From NCBI GenBank assembly GCA_905221615.1, contig CAJNDT010006199.1, forward strand, positions 124,001 through 188,000: DNA of 64,000 nucleotides, written 5' to 3'. The stretch is from Symbiodinium sp. CCMP2592. Taxonomy: Eukaryota; Sar; Dinophyceae; Suessiales; Symbiodiniaceae. The position numbers were made by a program, and so were the translations under genes. The notes beneath the pieces were generated by a model that saw only the letters and a program-made list of their open reading frames with translations, was not told the origin of the DNA and searched no databases. Shown piece by piece: positions 32,400 through 44,300 of the stretch; the stretch's first letter is position 1, and the number at the start of each line of letters is the position of its first letter.

Positions 32400-33230
32400 A
32401 CGATGGCCGGCCAGCAGGGGGCGCACCAGGTGGCTTTTAATCCCCTGGACCCCGTGGCCCACCAGCCGATCAAAGCGTGCCTCCTCGCGTTGGCGGAGAG
32501 AAGGCGGCACGAGGCCATCAGCAGGCAGACTGGCTGCGAGGCGCTCGCTTGGGAAATCGACCTCACCATCCCCAGCTGGCCAAGGGCAGGACAAGCAACG
32601 CCCGTGCCGTATGGTGCACCAAGGGGCAATGCGCTCCCGGCTGATCCGGTCTGGTGAACAGTGTCCACTATGCAGGGTTGAGCTTACTCCCCTGCACATG
32701 ACTCAGGAGTGCCTGGCCGCATGCCGAAGCCTGAGAGAGAGAAGTGATGTGGGCTTCCTCAGGGCTGGAAAGTATAGAGAGCCGCTCTCCACCCGCACCG
32801 GCCAACTGGGTCCGACTCTTTTCTCTGTCCGGGGCCTCTTCCCGGCAACAGCCTCCCAGCTCCGCGGGTACACGTGGGGCGCGGAGAGCGAGGAGGTCAC
32901 CGGGGTGGCAGCTCATAGGGAGTAGTCCCCTGAGTAGCTCTTTGGACGGGACTGCGGGCGGCAACGACCCCCGCGGCCGCGTGGCAGCGCCAAAGAAGGC
33001 AAGGGCCGGAGAGCACCGCCTGAGTGGCTCTACCGAGTCGACGTGGAGTGCCGGGCAGGAGGGCAGCTGCAGGTCATAAGGCGCCAGTGCCAGGGCATGC
33101 AACCACCAGGGAAGTCCTGGAAAGCACCTCCCCTGTGGTGAGTGTTGATATGCTCTGGTGCATCGCGTGTCGTGTCCGGGCACCGAGCCCGGAACACACA
33201 CAAGCACACCTCATAACGGCGGTCCACATG
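32400..33230 (+). pseudogene. LINE second frame: C-terminal Cys/His fingers, decayed
   Basis: GEQCPLCRVELTPLHMTQEC (about 32,657-32,716) is a CCHC finger typical of LINE C-termini. A second cluster, WCIACRVRAPSPEHTQAH (about 33,153-33,206), lies in another phase. Such fingers help the protein bind template or target nucleic acid. Confidence 0.55.
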
Positions 33231-33749
33231 CTGGCCGTCGCAGAATACCTCGCCTCTTCAGAGGGCCTTCCGAGGGCTAGAGGTATGGGATGTTCCGACT
33301 CCCTCCAGGACGTGTCACACTCCTCGATGTGCTGCCCTGTCAGTTTTGCCGCGTTCCCGCCCTGTGTCCTGCCTGAGACACACAAGCTGCTGCCTGCGCG
33401 AGGCTTTGTAGGGAGTGAGGCCTCCTACTCCCTCACCGTCCTCTGATGGTGCCATTTTCTGCAGCTTGCTTTAGCACAGTTCTTCCTGCTACTTTGCGCT
33501 GGCGGCCAGTTCGCTCTTGCAGCCTGCTCTGCACTGGGGTGCTGTGGACTTGGCAGGGTGCAGGTTCCCTCCCCTCTCACCCTAAACTCGTCTGCAGGCC
33601 GTGGGCCCCGCGCCACCTGAGAGGAAGATGAGGGGCGGCGTCGTCCCTGCGCATAGTCGATGGGAAGCGTAGGCCCTGCGCTTTATCGAAGGGCGTAGAC
33701 GTTTTAGGGGCGAGTTGGTGGAGGGGCCTGTGGCCTTTGTGGTGCTCTT

Positions 33750-34740
33750 GCCTTTAGTCTTTAGTCAGGAGGCGGTTGCCCCTCCACCCCTCACTTGGCG
33801 CTTGGCGTGTCATTGAGGTTTTTGGTTTTGTTCTCCCTCCCTCCCAGCAAGCGGCTCGTTTGAGTTCTGCCATCTGGCGGGTCGTGCTGGTTGGTGTTTT
33901 CAGCCCTGTCGGGCGTTCTACAACTCCAGTCACCATCACCGGGACCATCCCGATACGAATTCCCTTCATACAGAGGCATCTTCACTCTTTCATTCTCACC
34001 CTTTCAAACACCGTCCTTAACACCACATTGAAGGTATCGAGAAACTTCTTGGCAATCACTGTCGACCCAGAATCAATGAGCCACCAATTTGCCATCTCTT
34101 GCCTTTTCCTTTGCCCTTATCTTTTCCACTCTTGGCTTTTGTCTTACCTTTCGGCAAGGGCTTTCCATCACCCTTCGCGTTCGACGCATCTTTGCTTTGA
34201 TCCTTCTTTGCTGGAGTCCAGCAGTCTCGTTCCCTCTTTCTGCAGTTCCAACACTCCACATTGCTTCGATCTCTTTCCTTTCTTACCTCGAGTTCCCTTC
34301 TCTTCACCACCTTTTCTTTCTTATCACCTTTGTACGGATTCACTGTTGCACCTCATACTTCAAAGCAACCCGCTTGAGATCCTCAAACGAATCACTGTCA
34401 CTATGAAGCAAGCAGAAGCTTCGACACGTCTCGCGCAAACTTTAAGCACCATGACTAAATCTGCTCGAGTCCTTGCGAATGCACATCCAAATCCAAACTG
34501 CCATATCCAGTCGTTTCAAGTGGACTTCTCATTCTTCCGTTCTTGCACGTCCAGACTTTGAGATCGAAGATTCTCAAATGTGCTCGGAATCATCAAGATT
34601 CCATCTAAACCTTAACAATTTCATGCGGTCTTGGCGTGTATTATCATGTTTGCTTCGCTTTCAGTTCTTTTCACGTCAAAGAAGATTCTTTGACAGGTCA
34701 AACTCTTACTACGTTTAGATTCGAACCAAAGAATAATTCA
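33750..34740 (-). mobile_element. Ty1/copia fragment, antisense: LTR-like, gag finger and protease start
   Basis: A fossil copia piece on the minus strand. From high to low coordinates it has LTR-like sequence (about 34,740-34,561, similar to 5,440-5,535 of the first copia element), a gag part with a Cys knuckle and a Lys/Gly-rich tail (about 34,343-34,100), and the DSGS-type start of the aspartic protease (about 34,085-34,060). Integrase and RT are absent. Broken, with several breaks and internal loss. Its orientation is opposite to the copia fragment left of the LINE. Confidence 0.65.
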
Positions 34741-36849
34741 TTTTGAGTAGTTCGAACACAGAGTTCTTCCAAACAGATACTCGCTGCTGGGGCAACAATT
34801 CAACACTAAAAGAGACGACAGCAAAGCTCACTGACCACTAATCACTCTTAGTGTCGGACTCAATGCGAGTTAAAACATTCGCGCCATCGTGTGAAAAACG
34901 ACAAAGGTTAATTACTGCGATTCAGAAAGCTGCCGTGCTACTGTTTTGGCCTGGGCAAGTTCAAACATCTACATTCAACGGGACAGCAGCTCTGCTTTCA
35001 GGATCTTAGCGACTCTGCGCGCTTCTACCTGCTTGCGAAAGACAATCAAGACATCTTGTCGACACGCAGACAACACCACATCTTTGCATTCTGATCGAGG
35101 TGCTGCCAGAAGTCCGGTGTCGAACTTGTCGGCTGGAACGGAGTATGCATCCGACTGGAAGCTTTGTGGTGGTCCAGCTGGCTCGCCGAACGAACTCTGT
35201 TGGAGGTGTGTTGCCACTCGCGCCAGGCGGGCCAAACGACAAAGTCTCCAAGCAACGGCAGACAAGGAAGAACCATTTGTTTGCGGCAACTCCAAATTTT
35301 TGAGAGAAGAAACTTCTACGTCGACTGCAGCTTGCACACCACCTATACGGCTCATTTGTCTTTTAGCCGCCGGTTCTTTTTGTCAGATCGCCGATCCATC
35401 CTGCCAAGATTGCAAATTTACTCTTTGGTCTCACGTGAAATGATGCTTGTTGTGCAATGGTGCTTCGAGTCCATTGCTCCGCCTTGGTTTTCAGCACAAT
35501 TCTGCTCGACTCCAATCCGAGGTCGACCACTCAGTGGTTCTAGGCTCTGCAGCTGGTCTGAGTTGTGCCAGCAACAAAGTTCAAGAACAAGAAGAATTTG
35601 CATTTTTACTTGAAGTTCGACTGTGGAGACGAACGGCTGTCTGCAGTGCGCAAATTCTTTTTCGGTGTCGGGTGAGTAGTAACCAAGCTTCGCTCTTTCT
35701 TTTCCATGGGAATGAATGTTTACGGGTTAGTTCGGCGCTGAAAATGGTCAGCGGTGCGAGTCCTGCTGAAGCAGTGGGTGAGAAAGCTTGGCTGTGACCC
35801 GAACTGTTGTGGCAGCTCGTAACTTCTTCGTCTTCGTGAGTGTGAGCGGTTCAGCAGTGTGCAAGCCTTGTCTGAGGCAAGACACGAATGTTTTACAAGC
35901 TTTGAGCCCAGCACTAAAAGCGATGACTCTGCAGAGTCGGCTGGCAATGAGGTCTGCCATCTGAGCCAGTGAATGTATGAGTATTGCCCTTGCTTGAGCA
36001 GCTGGTAAACTTTCCGGCTAGTCAGTGACGAGAACCTTGCTTTGACGTAATCCCAGCCTTATTTTTCTGAAGGCCACAAAAACGTGGTTGCGTTGCGGTG
36101 TAGGGTTTAGGATGAGTAAGTGAGCCTTGCTGTAGTCCATGTGGGCAGCCAAAACTCTTTGTTGACATCTAGCAGGTTTTTCCGAATGCGCGAATGTGAG
36201 CCCGTTATATCATGCTCATTCGCGTCTGAAATGTTGAGCCTGTTGCAAGGTCGAAGCTGAGCGCCGTAGTCTTTTACGTGAAAGGAAAACAGAAATCGTG
36301 GCAGGCTGATTTTCTTGGGCAAACCGTGAGTGTCACCATCAGGGCGTCCCTGAAATTTCAGTTTGGAGGCTTCCTGCCATGACGCGGTTGTGCTGGAGTC
36401 CGAAGCCTCTGGGGCCCTGCATTTCGATGTATTTCGCAGAGCACTTTGGACTGGCTGGATGTACCTTTCCAACTGCTTTCGAACGGCACCTCTTGTGTGT
36501 TCCATCCACCACCTTGCTCTTTTTGCAACGCCCTGATCTGCTAATCTGCCTCGGGGTTTTCTGCCAGCCTTTTGCACCTGAGCAACGCGCAGCACGGGAA
36601 ATCTGGATCCGAAATTGTCCGGTTGCAAAAAGCTAGGACAGGCAGACTCTACTGATCCGCCGCAGTTTGATTCGAGATTGTATGCTGCAGGGTGTGAGGA
36701 TACAGACGAGGGAACCTGAACGAGCCCAGAGGTGGCGGGCAAATGATTTCACCCTTAGAACAAAGCCGGTGGTATAATACTCAGCTGCCAACAGAGTTTG
36801 ATTGACTCCGGCATGTCTGGGACCTTCCACCGTTCTAATAGTGTTATAC
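34741..36849. other. Unrecognised sequence
   Basis: About 2.1 kb with short frames only. No domain, RNA gene or strong repeat is recognised. Confidence 0.4.
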
Positions 36850-37680
36850 TACCCAAAGGGTGTGTAAGTGGGTTCCCTTGGTTTTTGCAGCAGATGGGGT
36901 GGGTTCCCTGTGGGTTCCCTTGTTTTTTGCAGCACTTCAGGTGGGCTACATATGGGTTCCCTTGTTTTTTGCAGCATTTCGGGTGGGTCTGTGTATGTTC
37001 TTCATTTAGCTTTCTTGTAGATTCCCATGGTTTTTGCAGCATGGACGGTGGGTTCCCTGTGGGTTCCCTAGTTTTTGCAGCATTTTTAAGTGGGTTCCCA
37101 TGGTTTTTAACAATATCGACGGTGGATTCTCTGTGGGTTCCCTTGTTTTTTGCAGCACTTCAGGTGGGCAACATATGGGTTCCGTTGTTTTTTGCAGCAT
37201 TTCGGGTGGTTTGTGTATGTTCTTCACTGAGCTGTCTTGTAGATTCTCATGGTTTTTGCAGCATGGACGGTGGGTTCCCTGTGGGTTCCCTAGTTTTTGC
37301 AGCATTTTTAAGTGGGCTCCCATGGTTTTTCACCGTCGATACGGTGGGTTCTCTGTTTGGTTCCCGGGTTTTTGCAGCATTTGAAGTGGGTTCCCATGGT
37401 TTTCCAATAGGCTCTTTTGGCTTTTGCAGCATGTCAGCTGGGTTCCCTGTGGGTTTCCTAGTTTTTTGCAGCATTTTTAATGGGTTCCCATGGTTTAACA
37501 GCATCGACGGTGGGTTCCCTGTGGGTTCCTTGCTTTTTGCAGCATTGCAAGTGGGTTCCCATGGTTTTCCCAGCATATATTGCGCAAAGGTTTGGGCGGG
37601 CTCCCTTGGCTCTTGCAGTGTGTCAGCTCGGTTCCCTGTGGGGTACATGTGGGTTCCCATGGTTTCTCCAGCTCGCGCAT
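36850..37680 (+). repeat. Minisatellite array with about 228-bp higher-order period
   Basis: About 25-35-base units built on GTGGGTTCCCATGGTTTTTG and CAGCAT, with variants. A block of about 228 bases is duplicated (about 36,945-37,130 against 37,173-37,350), including a distinctive GTGTATGTTCTTCA spacer. Nearly every unit carries TTTTTTGCAG, which resembles a 3' splice acceptor. Because many units are multiples of three, one frame stays open through the array; it is not taken as a gene. Confidence 0.88.
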
Positions 37681-40600
37681 TATGTTTCAGAGAAGAGTGG
37701 AACTGAAGAAGATGTTCAGGACAGTGGCTGCAGGTGTGGCCCAGTTCCATCGCACATCTTGCGCTGCATTTGGATTTGCTGCTTTGAAGTAAGGCTGCAA
37801 AAAGCACGTCTGCTATCTGCAGTTTGGGTCGAGACCAAAGACGTTAAACAGGCTCACCTCTGATGCACATGAGGCTCGCCGCCCTCCTATGGTAATGCTC
37901 TTGATAAGTTTGCTGCGGCTAAATGCTGGCACGCTGATGCGAGGATTTTGCGGCATCTACTGGCAGATGTTAATCTCAGCTTGTAGCTTCAACTATTTCG
38001 ATTGCTTGCTGTACGTGGGCTGTTTTTGCGCTGGGAAGCTCCACTTGCAGGAGCTCTTTTTTCCTACAGAATCGTAGGAAGCCTCGAAGGGCCTCCCCTG
38101 TGCGGGAAAGATCTTGCACGAACAAGAACAGAAGCACTTGTCTTGAAACGGCAGCCGATGGCAAGTTTGGCAAATTTCCCAAAAGTATCTCACATTTCAC
38201 AGCATGTTGGCTTTCTTGGACGTTGATCCAAACAGCATGCGGAAGGAATTTTGTTTTTCCGTGCAGTTTTCCAGAAACGGGTTCCAAAAAGCAGCTCTAG
38301 TCCGGGCACCGAAACGGGGCTCCCGATTTTGGCTTTTTTCGTCGAGCAGATGCCACATCTGCGTGCACAGCTGGCCGTTGCGTGCAACAGTATATAAACC
38401 TCGCCAGCTCTGTTTCGCATTTTGCCGGTGTTCCTTCAAAACTCAAAATAACAAGTGGAACGCTCGCAAACATGTGAACCTTGCAAACAGAACTTTCTCA
38501 CACTGTAAATCGTAGTGATGCATGGAGTATCAGGTTGTTTTGTCCAGATTTGGAAAGCCAGACGGAAACTGTATGTGATTTATATGTTTCGTTGTTCATA
38601 CTGGCTCGATTGACTGCCAAGACCGACATGGTTTGTTGGCGCCTCATATCGCGCGCCACTTTGAGCTTTCATACCGTGGCTGCAACTCGAGATCAGGCAA
38701 ACGATCAGACCGAAGACAATTCAGTCAATATCTTTGGTTTTTGTTGCACGTACAGATTCTCAACCAACGGCTCCCTCTGTAAGTGACCTGGACGACAAAG
38801 ATCCAATTGATTCCTGTGACCTTCGTCGGATCCGCGTGCATCACAATCACATCAGCATGCTCCCGCCCGCAAGCCTGCCAAGCCTACGATTGTGCGAACC
38901 CTCAAACCTCGAGTTGACTTGTTTCACTCACTATCTTGCCTATCATAAATGTTGCTGACGATGGCATTCCTAGTGGCGGAGAAGTAGATGACAATGCTGA
39001 TGATGACGGTGACAGCACCGATGATAATGTCAGTTGATGGCCACGGTGGTGGCTGCGGCAGGTGGTGGCTGCGGCAGGGGCGGCGGCGGCGGCAGTCACG
39101 ACGGCGAACAATGAAAATCAATTCAACAGCAGAAAGTGTGGTAGTAACAACATTCTGCTGTTGTTGACACAGAACATACTAGTCATGTTGCGTCTGCCTC
39201 CGCCACTCATCATGATGGTCATCATCTTCAGACTGACAACTCATCTTCTTCTTTCTGCGCAACTGCGTGCTTTTACGGAGGTTTGCTGTGCCATACTGGC
39301 GGACACGTCTTTGAGTTCGAAAGTGTACATGTGCCAGCATGTTAGTGTAGCGTTATGCCGAACAAACGCTGCTTTCTGTTAGCAGTCGATCGACGCTGCA
39401 GTGAAACGAACGATATTTTTTGTCATATGACATGAGGTGTTTTTTAGCCTTGACAAATTTGTTGTTTCGCATGCACCACATGACATGACTGTAACACACA
39501 CAACGCTGCCGCGAATCAAAACGGACAGAAGCGATGATAAATTTTTCAAAGGTGGCCGACAAGATGCAACCTTCTACAGTACACTATTGAGGATGTTATT
39601 GGCTTGAGAAGGATGGTTTGAAAGCCAAAAAAAGTTGCAGCCGCACGCGCATTTATTTTTATCGAGTTTTTTGCAAAACCTATACGGCCTTACAGTGGCA
39701 GGCTGGGTTTTCAATATAGTCCTGGCAGCCAGGAGTCAGGATTATTGAGGCTCAGGATTCAGCTTTTCAAGGTTTGTTCGAATTCCATAGAAGCTTTATT
39801 CGGCCTGAGTAGGCCTTCATAAGCCGTAATGAGCATTGCCTAAAAATAAGTTTAATTCAACTGGGCGCGTCTTGCGGGGCCATCATATGATATGACTTGC
39901 ATGATTTCCTTGTTTGAACATCGAAGGTTTCTGGCAGAAACCGACGCTGAAAGCATTGATTGAGCATATATCAAAGCCGAAGATGGAGATTGCCAGTGCA
40001 GAGCAGGACCTATTTTCGCCTGGGTTCAAACGTACAACGTGTTATAAGTAACATCCAGCTGTGGCGGTAGTGGCAGGGCACTGAAGCAGCATGTACATAC
40101 AACAACTGCCTGTGCCATCAAATGTCAAGGGTCTCAATACCACAGCAACAGCAAGCACTGTGCCGGCGCGATGCTTGACCCTTCCAGCGTCAGTTCTCGT
40201 CTTGGTTGTGGCAAAGTATTGCCGTACAAGCTTAACGACCATGGTGGGATTGCATGAGGTGCAGAGCCTGACGGTGACGCAGCAAGGGCCTTTGAGTTCA
40301 TGCGGGAATCGTGCAAAAGTGCGGCTTTTCTTGGTTTGTGAGTTTGGTGCTGAGCGATGCATCTTTACGTTCAATTCACGAACGGAGCTAGTGACGGGTG
40401 GCCAACTTGGTTTTCACCTGTCCAGGTTTCCGCAGATCATTACTTGAACGGTCTGGATGAGGAAAGTTGACCTGTGCAGTGCGAGGAATGTCAGTTAGTA
40501 GTTTGTCCGCAGCAAGTGTTCATGCACATTACAGGAAGAAGTGAAGGGCTTCTGGGAGCAAGCTGGAGTTCGTGGCGGGACCGCACCCGTTCTCGCAGTG

Positions 40601-40769
40601 TCCCAGCGGACTCAATATGTGATCAAAAGTGTTGATGCTACTTGAGCTCACTGCCAGCAGGAAGGATGATCCGTGTTTCGATATTGATTGGGACGCAGCC
40701 GGGAAGGTTGCGGGGCCAGTTTAAGATCGTTCGCAAATGCTCCAAGGATGCTTTGCATCATCTGTTCAG
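37681..40769. other. Unrecognised sequence upstream of the acyltransferase gene
   Basis: About 3.1 kb without convincing exons. A low-complexity patch at about 38,985-39,105 has GATGATGAC-like units followed by a repeated GGTGGTGGCTGCGGCA (two copies, about 39,045-39,076) and a GGC run. It probably holds the promoter and any first exons of the next gene, which I cannot locate. Confidence 0.4.
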
Positions 40770-41310
40770 CTCACACCACAGGAAGTGGTGACCCATCCGA
40801 AGGTCAAGGAGCTGTGTGAAGCTGCCGCAGCCAGAGGCCTTCTCATTCAATCCCTGACTGAAACACGCGTTTCGGAACATGTTGACTGCTGGGGTAAGTC
40901 TGCAAAGCGTTCGCGGTGTCGTATTATTTCTCCTTGCATGTTGTCGTGGTAAGAGGTGGCCCCAGGGCTGCAGTGGCCACGCGCCAGAAGGCCGCAGCAC
41001 TGGCGAGCGAGCTTGCGGCGTCGGTGGAGATGAGGCCATTGGCATTTGTCGCCATGCAGCCAAGCACAGCAACTTCCTGCAACTGGCCTTTCCTTGAAGA
41101 TCCTCTCTAACTGCACCGGCAGGTTCGCACATTTTACATCCGCGTTGGCTCGATTTGGCTTCCAGCGGCTGTATTCTGGAGTGCTTCGTCGCAGAAGGTT
41201 TAAGTATGGGTATTTTGGAACAGAACAGATCAGATGTTTGATGTGCTGGTGAAGTGGTCGGCGACTTCTGAGTTGATCTTCGAGCGTGAGCAGCTGCTTT
41301 CCCTGGCCCG
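40770..41310 (+). CDS. Acyltransferase gene: N-terminal exons
   Basis: Exon 40,770-40,893 (LTPQEVVTHPKVKELCEAAA) ends at a canonical GTAAGT donor. The next exon, about 40,966-41,060, reads RQKAAALASELAASVE. A small exon near 41,123-41,186 carries LARFGFQRLYSG. Exon 41,234-41,310 reads FDVLVKWSATSE and EREQLLSLA, the helix before the catalytic motif in PlsB-type enzymes; its donor is GC. The first two may not be the true start of the protein. Confidence 0.65.
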
Positions 41311-44300
41311 GCTCAGTGTACGTGCACGTGAAGAAGGTCGAAGCATTGTGTACTTGCCGAGTGACTTGGATGCTGTGGCAAAGATGCAGAAAAGATGATC
41401 AAATGCTGTCCCTGGAAGGGTCGTTTACAGCTCAGGCCACAAGAGCCACATTGACTACATCGTGCTGCAGTCGCCGGGCCAACTCGGGTTTGCTTCCGAT
41501 TTGTCTTGTCTCATTTTTGCGCAAGACTGAGAAAGACATGGCTTCTGCAGGGTTCACCCAAGAATATGATCCGAAGATGAGTGCGATGCAGCACGAGTAG
41601 CCCTGCGAACTTCAGGTTTTCCCTCTGGAACCTTGGGCTGGGAGCACCAGCCATCGCTGCTGGAGAGAACTTGAATCTGCCGGTCGTCGGTGGGCGCGTG
41701 CCTCATGCTTTTTGTCTCCTGCGGGCCTTCCTCGCCCTAATCATCGCAGCATCTCAGAAACGAAAGCCTTGCCTTGTTGCGGATGAAAGATTTGCTGAGT
41801 AAGGCTCTTACGTCGCGCACCCAGTCGCTGCAGTGAGAGCTTATGCAATAGCTTAGCGGAGAACGTCTCGATGTGTTGGAGGCCGCAATGGAGCTTTCTA
41901 TATCCGAAGGACTTTGGACTTTGTTGGCATTGGAGTCGCTCAGATGTTTTGAAGATGCAAGCTGCAGACTGGCCGGCAGGAGTTTTTCAGGCCCCGACAG
42001 CGAGCTCTATACTGCAGTGGTTTCCGCGCCGCCAGACTGCGACCATCAGTCTGAGTTTCTAGACTCCAGGAGGCTTCTCTCACCAAGCTCAACCCAGCAA
42101 GGCAATGCAGGCTGCAGGCAGAGCTGTTGACGATTCAGAAACTCTGCAAAATCAGGACCTTCTCTGACAACAAAACGCAGAGCAGGCCATCACTTTGCAG
42201 TTCCCAGCCACGCCAGTGCACCTGCAAACACGCCCGCTGTCACCCACCACTGCCACCACCAACATCGCAGCATCTGCAGAAGCAGCACCAGCAGCTACCT
42301 CATACCATTACCACGACCTGCCAACGAACGCCACCACCACCGCCGACACAACGTCAGCAGAGGTATGGTATAGTTTAGTTTATTTGTCGGCACTACATGC
42401 CAGCACATACCGATGAATCATCATTGGTATCCCTGCTGCCGCATTTCTCCGCCCTTACACACTTGTCTTTGCTTTTCATGGAACGGTACCGTGGAGTCGT
42501 CGCGTCCTGCCGGAGTTTAGTTGGTTAGATGCCTTTGGGTTGCTGTGAAGCATTCCATGACGGTGGCGCTGCCGATTTGAGGTACATCGAAGGACTGCTC
42601 CGTCGTGGGGCGAATGTGAAATTCTTTACGGAGGGTGGGCGCAGCCGAAGCGGGAAATTGAGTCTCACCTTCAAAGATCCATTCATTGGATGCTTCCAGA
42701 AAGCCTTCATCTAAAGATCTTCGCGTGATAGTGACTGGCTGTTTGCGTAGGTTGCAGCCAAAGATCGGCCTTCTTGGGATGGTGTTGGACCCAGTCTTGG
42801 ACGGGGTTGTGGAGGATGCCTACATCGTTCCGGTGTCGATCTATTACGATGGAGCCCGCCGGATGCAAGCACAAGGCTGCCTGCTGCCTCATGAACTTTC
42901 TACCTCTCTGTCCCGGTCATGTTCTGGCAAGGTAATGGAGACGGAGAGTTACGTCAGGGAGCTCTTGGGTTCCAAGAAGCGGAAGGAAGCCCATCCTGCA
43001 GTAGTTGTGAGTCGGTCAATCGCTTCAACGAACAGAAGTGCTGGTAAACCTAATCTAGTCGCCGTCAAGTAAGATGCTTGATCTAGGCAGCAATAGGCAG
43101 CAGCACTCAACACATGTCAGCTCAAATCCAATGACAAGACACGGACTTCAGACATCAAACTGTGTCACGTATGTTTCACCATCCTTGCGAATGTTTCTTG
43201 ATTTGTTGTCTTGCATGTAGCACGAAGTTCAGTTAATTTCTTAAGCTTACGACTGTGGCCCAGAAAAAGCATGCCCTTACAGGCTGTATGAGAAGTGCAC
43301 GACATGATGTTCTGCATAGATCTGTGAAGGAGAGTTTAATTGGAGTTCTTGGACAAGGGAAGCATCTGCTGGCTATGCGACGTTCTCGGTTCGGATCTTT
43401 GGATGCAGAGCCGCAGACTGGGCCGAGAGCTCGACAGATCTTCATGACGACTCAGGAAACATCCACGTGAGATTCGGACCTGGGTTCAGTGCCAGAAGTT
43501 TTCTGCATGAAATTATCTGCTTGGGATGCGTCTTGACAGCTAGTCGTACATCTGGAAGTTGTAGTTCCTGCAGGCTACATTGACAACCACATCGCCGTGC
43601 AACGAGCTGTACCGAACAGGGCCAATTTCAATCCGGTCAGCACCATGGCCGACAAGCAAGTGCTCCTGAAGGTGCGGAATCGCCTCGCCTCCGGCCTCGA
43701 CTGGTAGAAGGACTCTCTTTGCTTGTGCTGCCTGCATCTCGCGCTCTGTGCAAGGCTCTGGCATATCACGTTCTCGAAGAGATCAATCGGGTCTCGAGTG
43801 TGACCCCGACCGCCCTCGTGTTGGTCTTACATCAAGAAGGAAGCAGCATGCGAGATGTGTAGCGTGTCAGTTCGCCAGATGTGCAGGTTGGCACAGTGCT
43901 TCTTTGTACTTTGGGCCGTGGCATCGGTCGCCGCGCGCTGATCAACAAGGTTGACTGGCTGCGGGGAGAGGCGCGGACAGTCTAACCAAGGGTTTGCATG
44001 CAGCGACGATGTTTTTGCGTTGCTTTTTCGTCAGAGGAATTACCGGGTCTTGCTCTTATGAGCACACAATAGGTGTTTCCGACTCGTTCGTACTCGCAAG
44101 CACTGCTGCTGAGCTCAGAATCGGCAGATCTCTGCTCTCGCAAGACAGTCCTGCTTGGTTTTGCGTGCAGAACCTTCTTGATTTCACCGTGCCCTGACGC
44201 AAGCCATAAATTGTTGAGCACTCGTGCCGCCAAAAACGTGAGTGAGTGTCGGAGCTAGGATGTTGCATTTCCAAGCGCAACAGCCAATAGTCAGTTTGAG

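Larger units (their letters stand above)
28058..33750 (+). mobile_element. Non-LTR retrotransposon (LINE), decayed
   Basis: GC-rich block (clearly richer than both flanks) with the two-frame LINE layout. A first frame has an N-terminal Cys ribbon. A second region has an apurinic-like endonuclease, a reverse transcriptase and C-terminal Cys/His fingers. Many frame changes and stops, plus missing pieces in the RT, show that it is inactive. The left edge is set where the copia gag repeat ends; the last nine bases there (28,058-28,066) match the 3' end of the dinoflagellate spliced leader. The right edge is uncertain: no poly(A) tail is seen, and the antisense copia fragment begins near 33,750. 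Confidence 0.8.

Noticed and set aside
33776-34561. 261-residue plus-strand frame
   Set aside because: It is antisense to a copia gag/protease fragment on the minus strand, which explains its composition better.
36798-37706. 302-residue plus-strand frame rich in Gly-Phe-Pro
   Set aside because: It runs through a minisatellite whose units keep phase. There is no domain and the period explains the openness.
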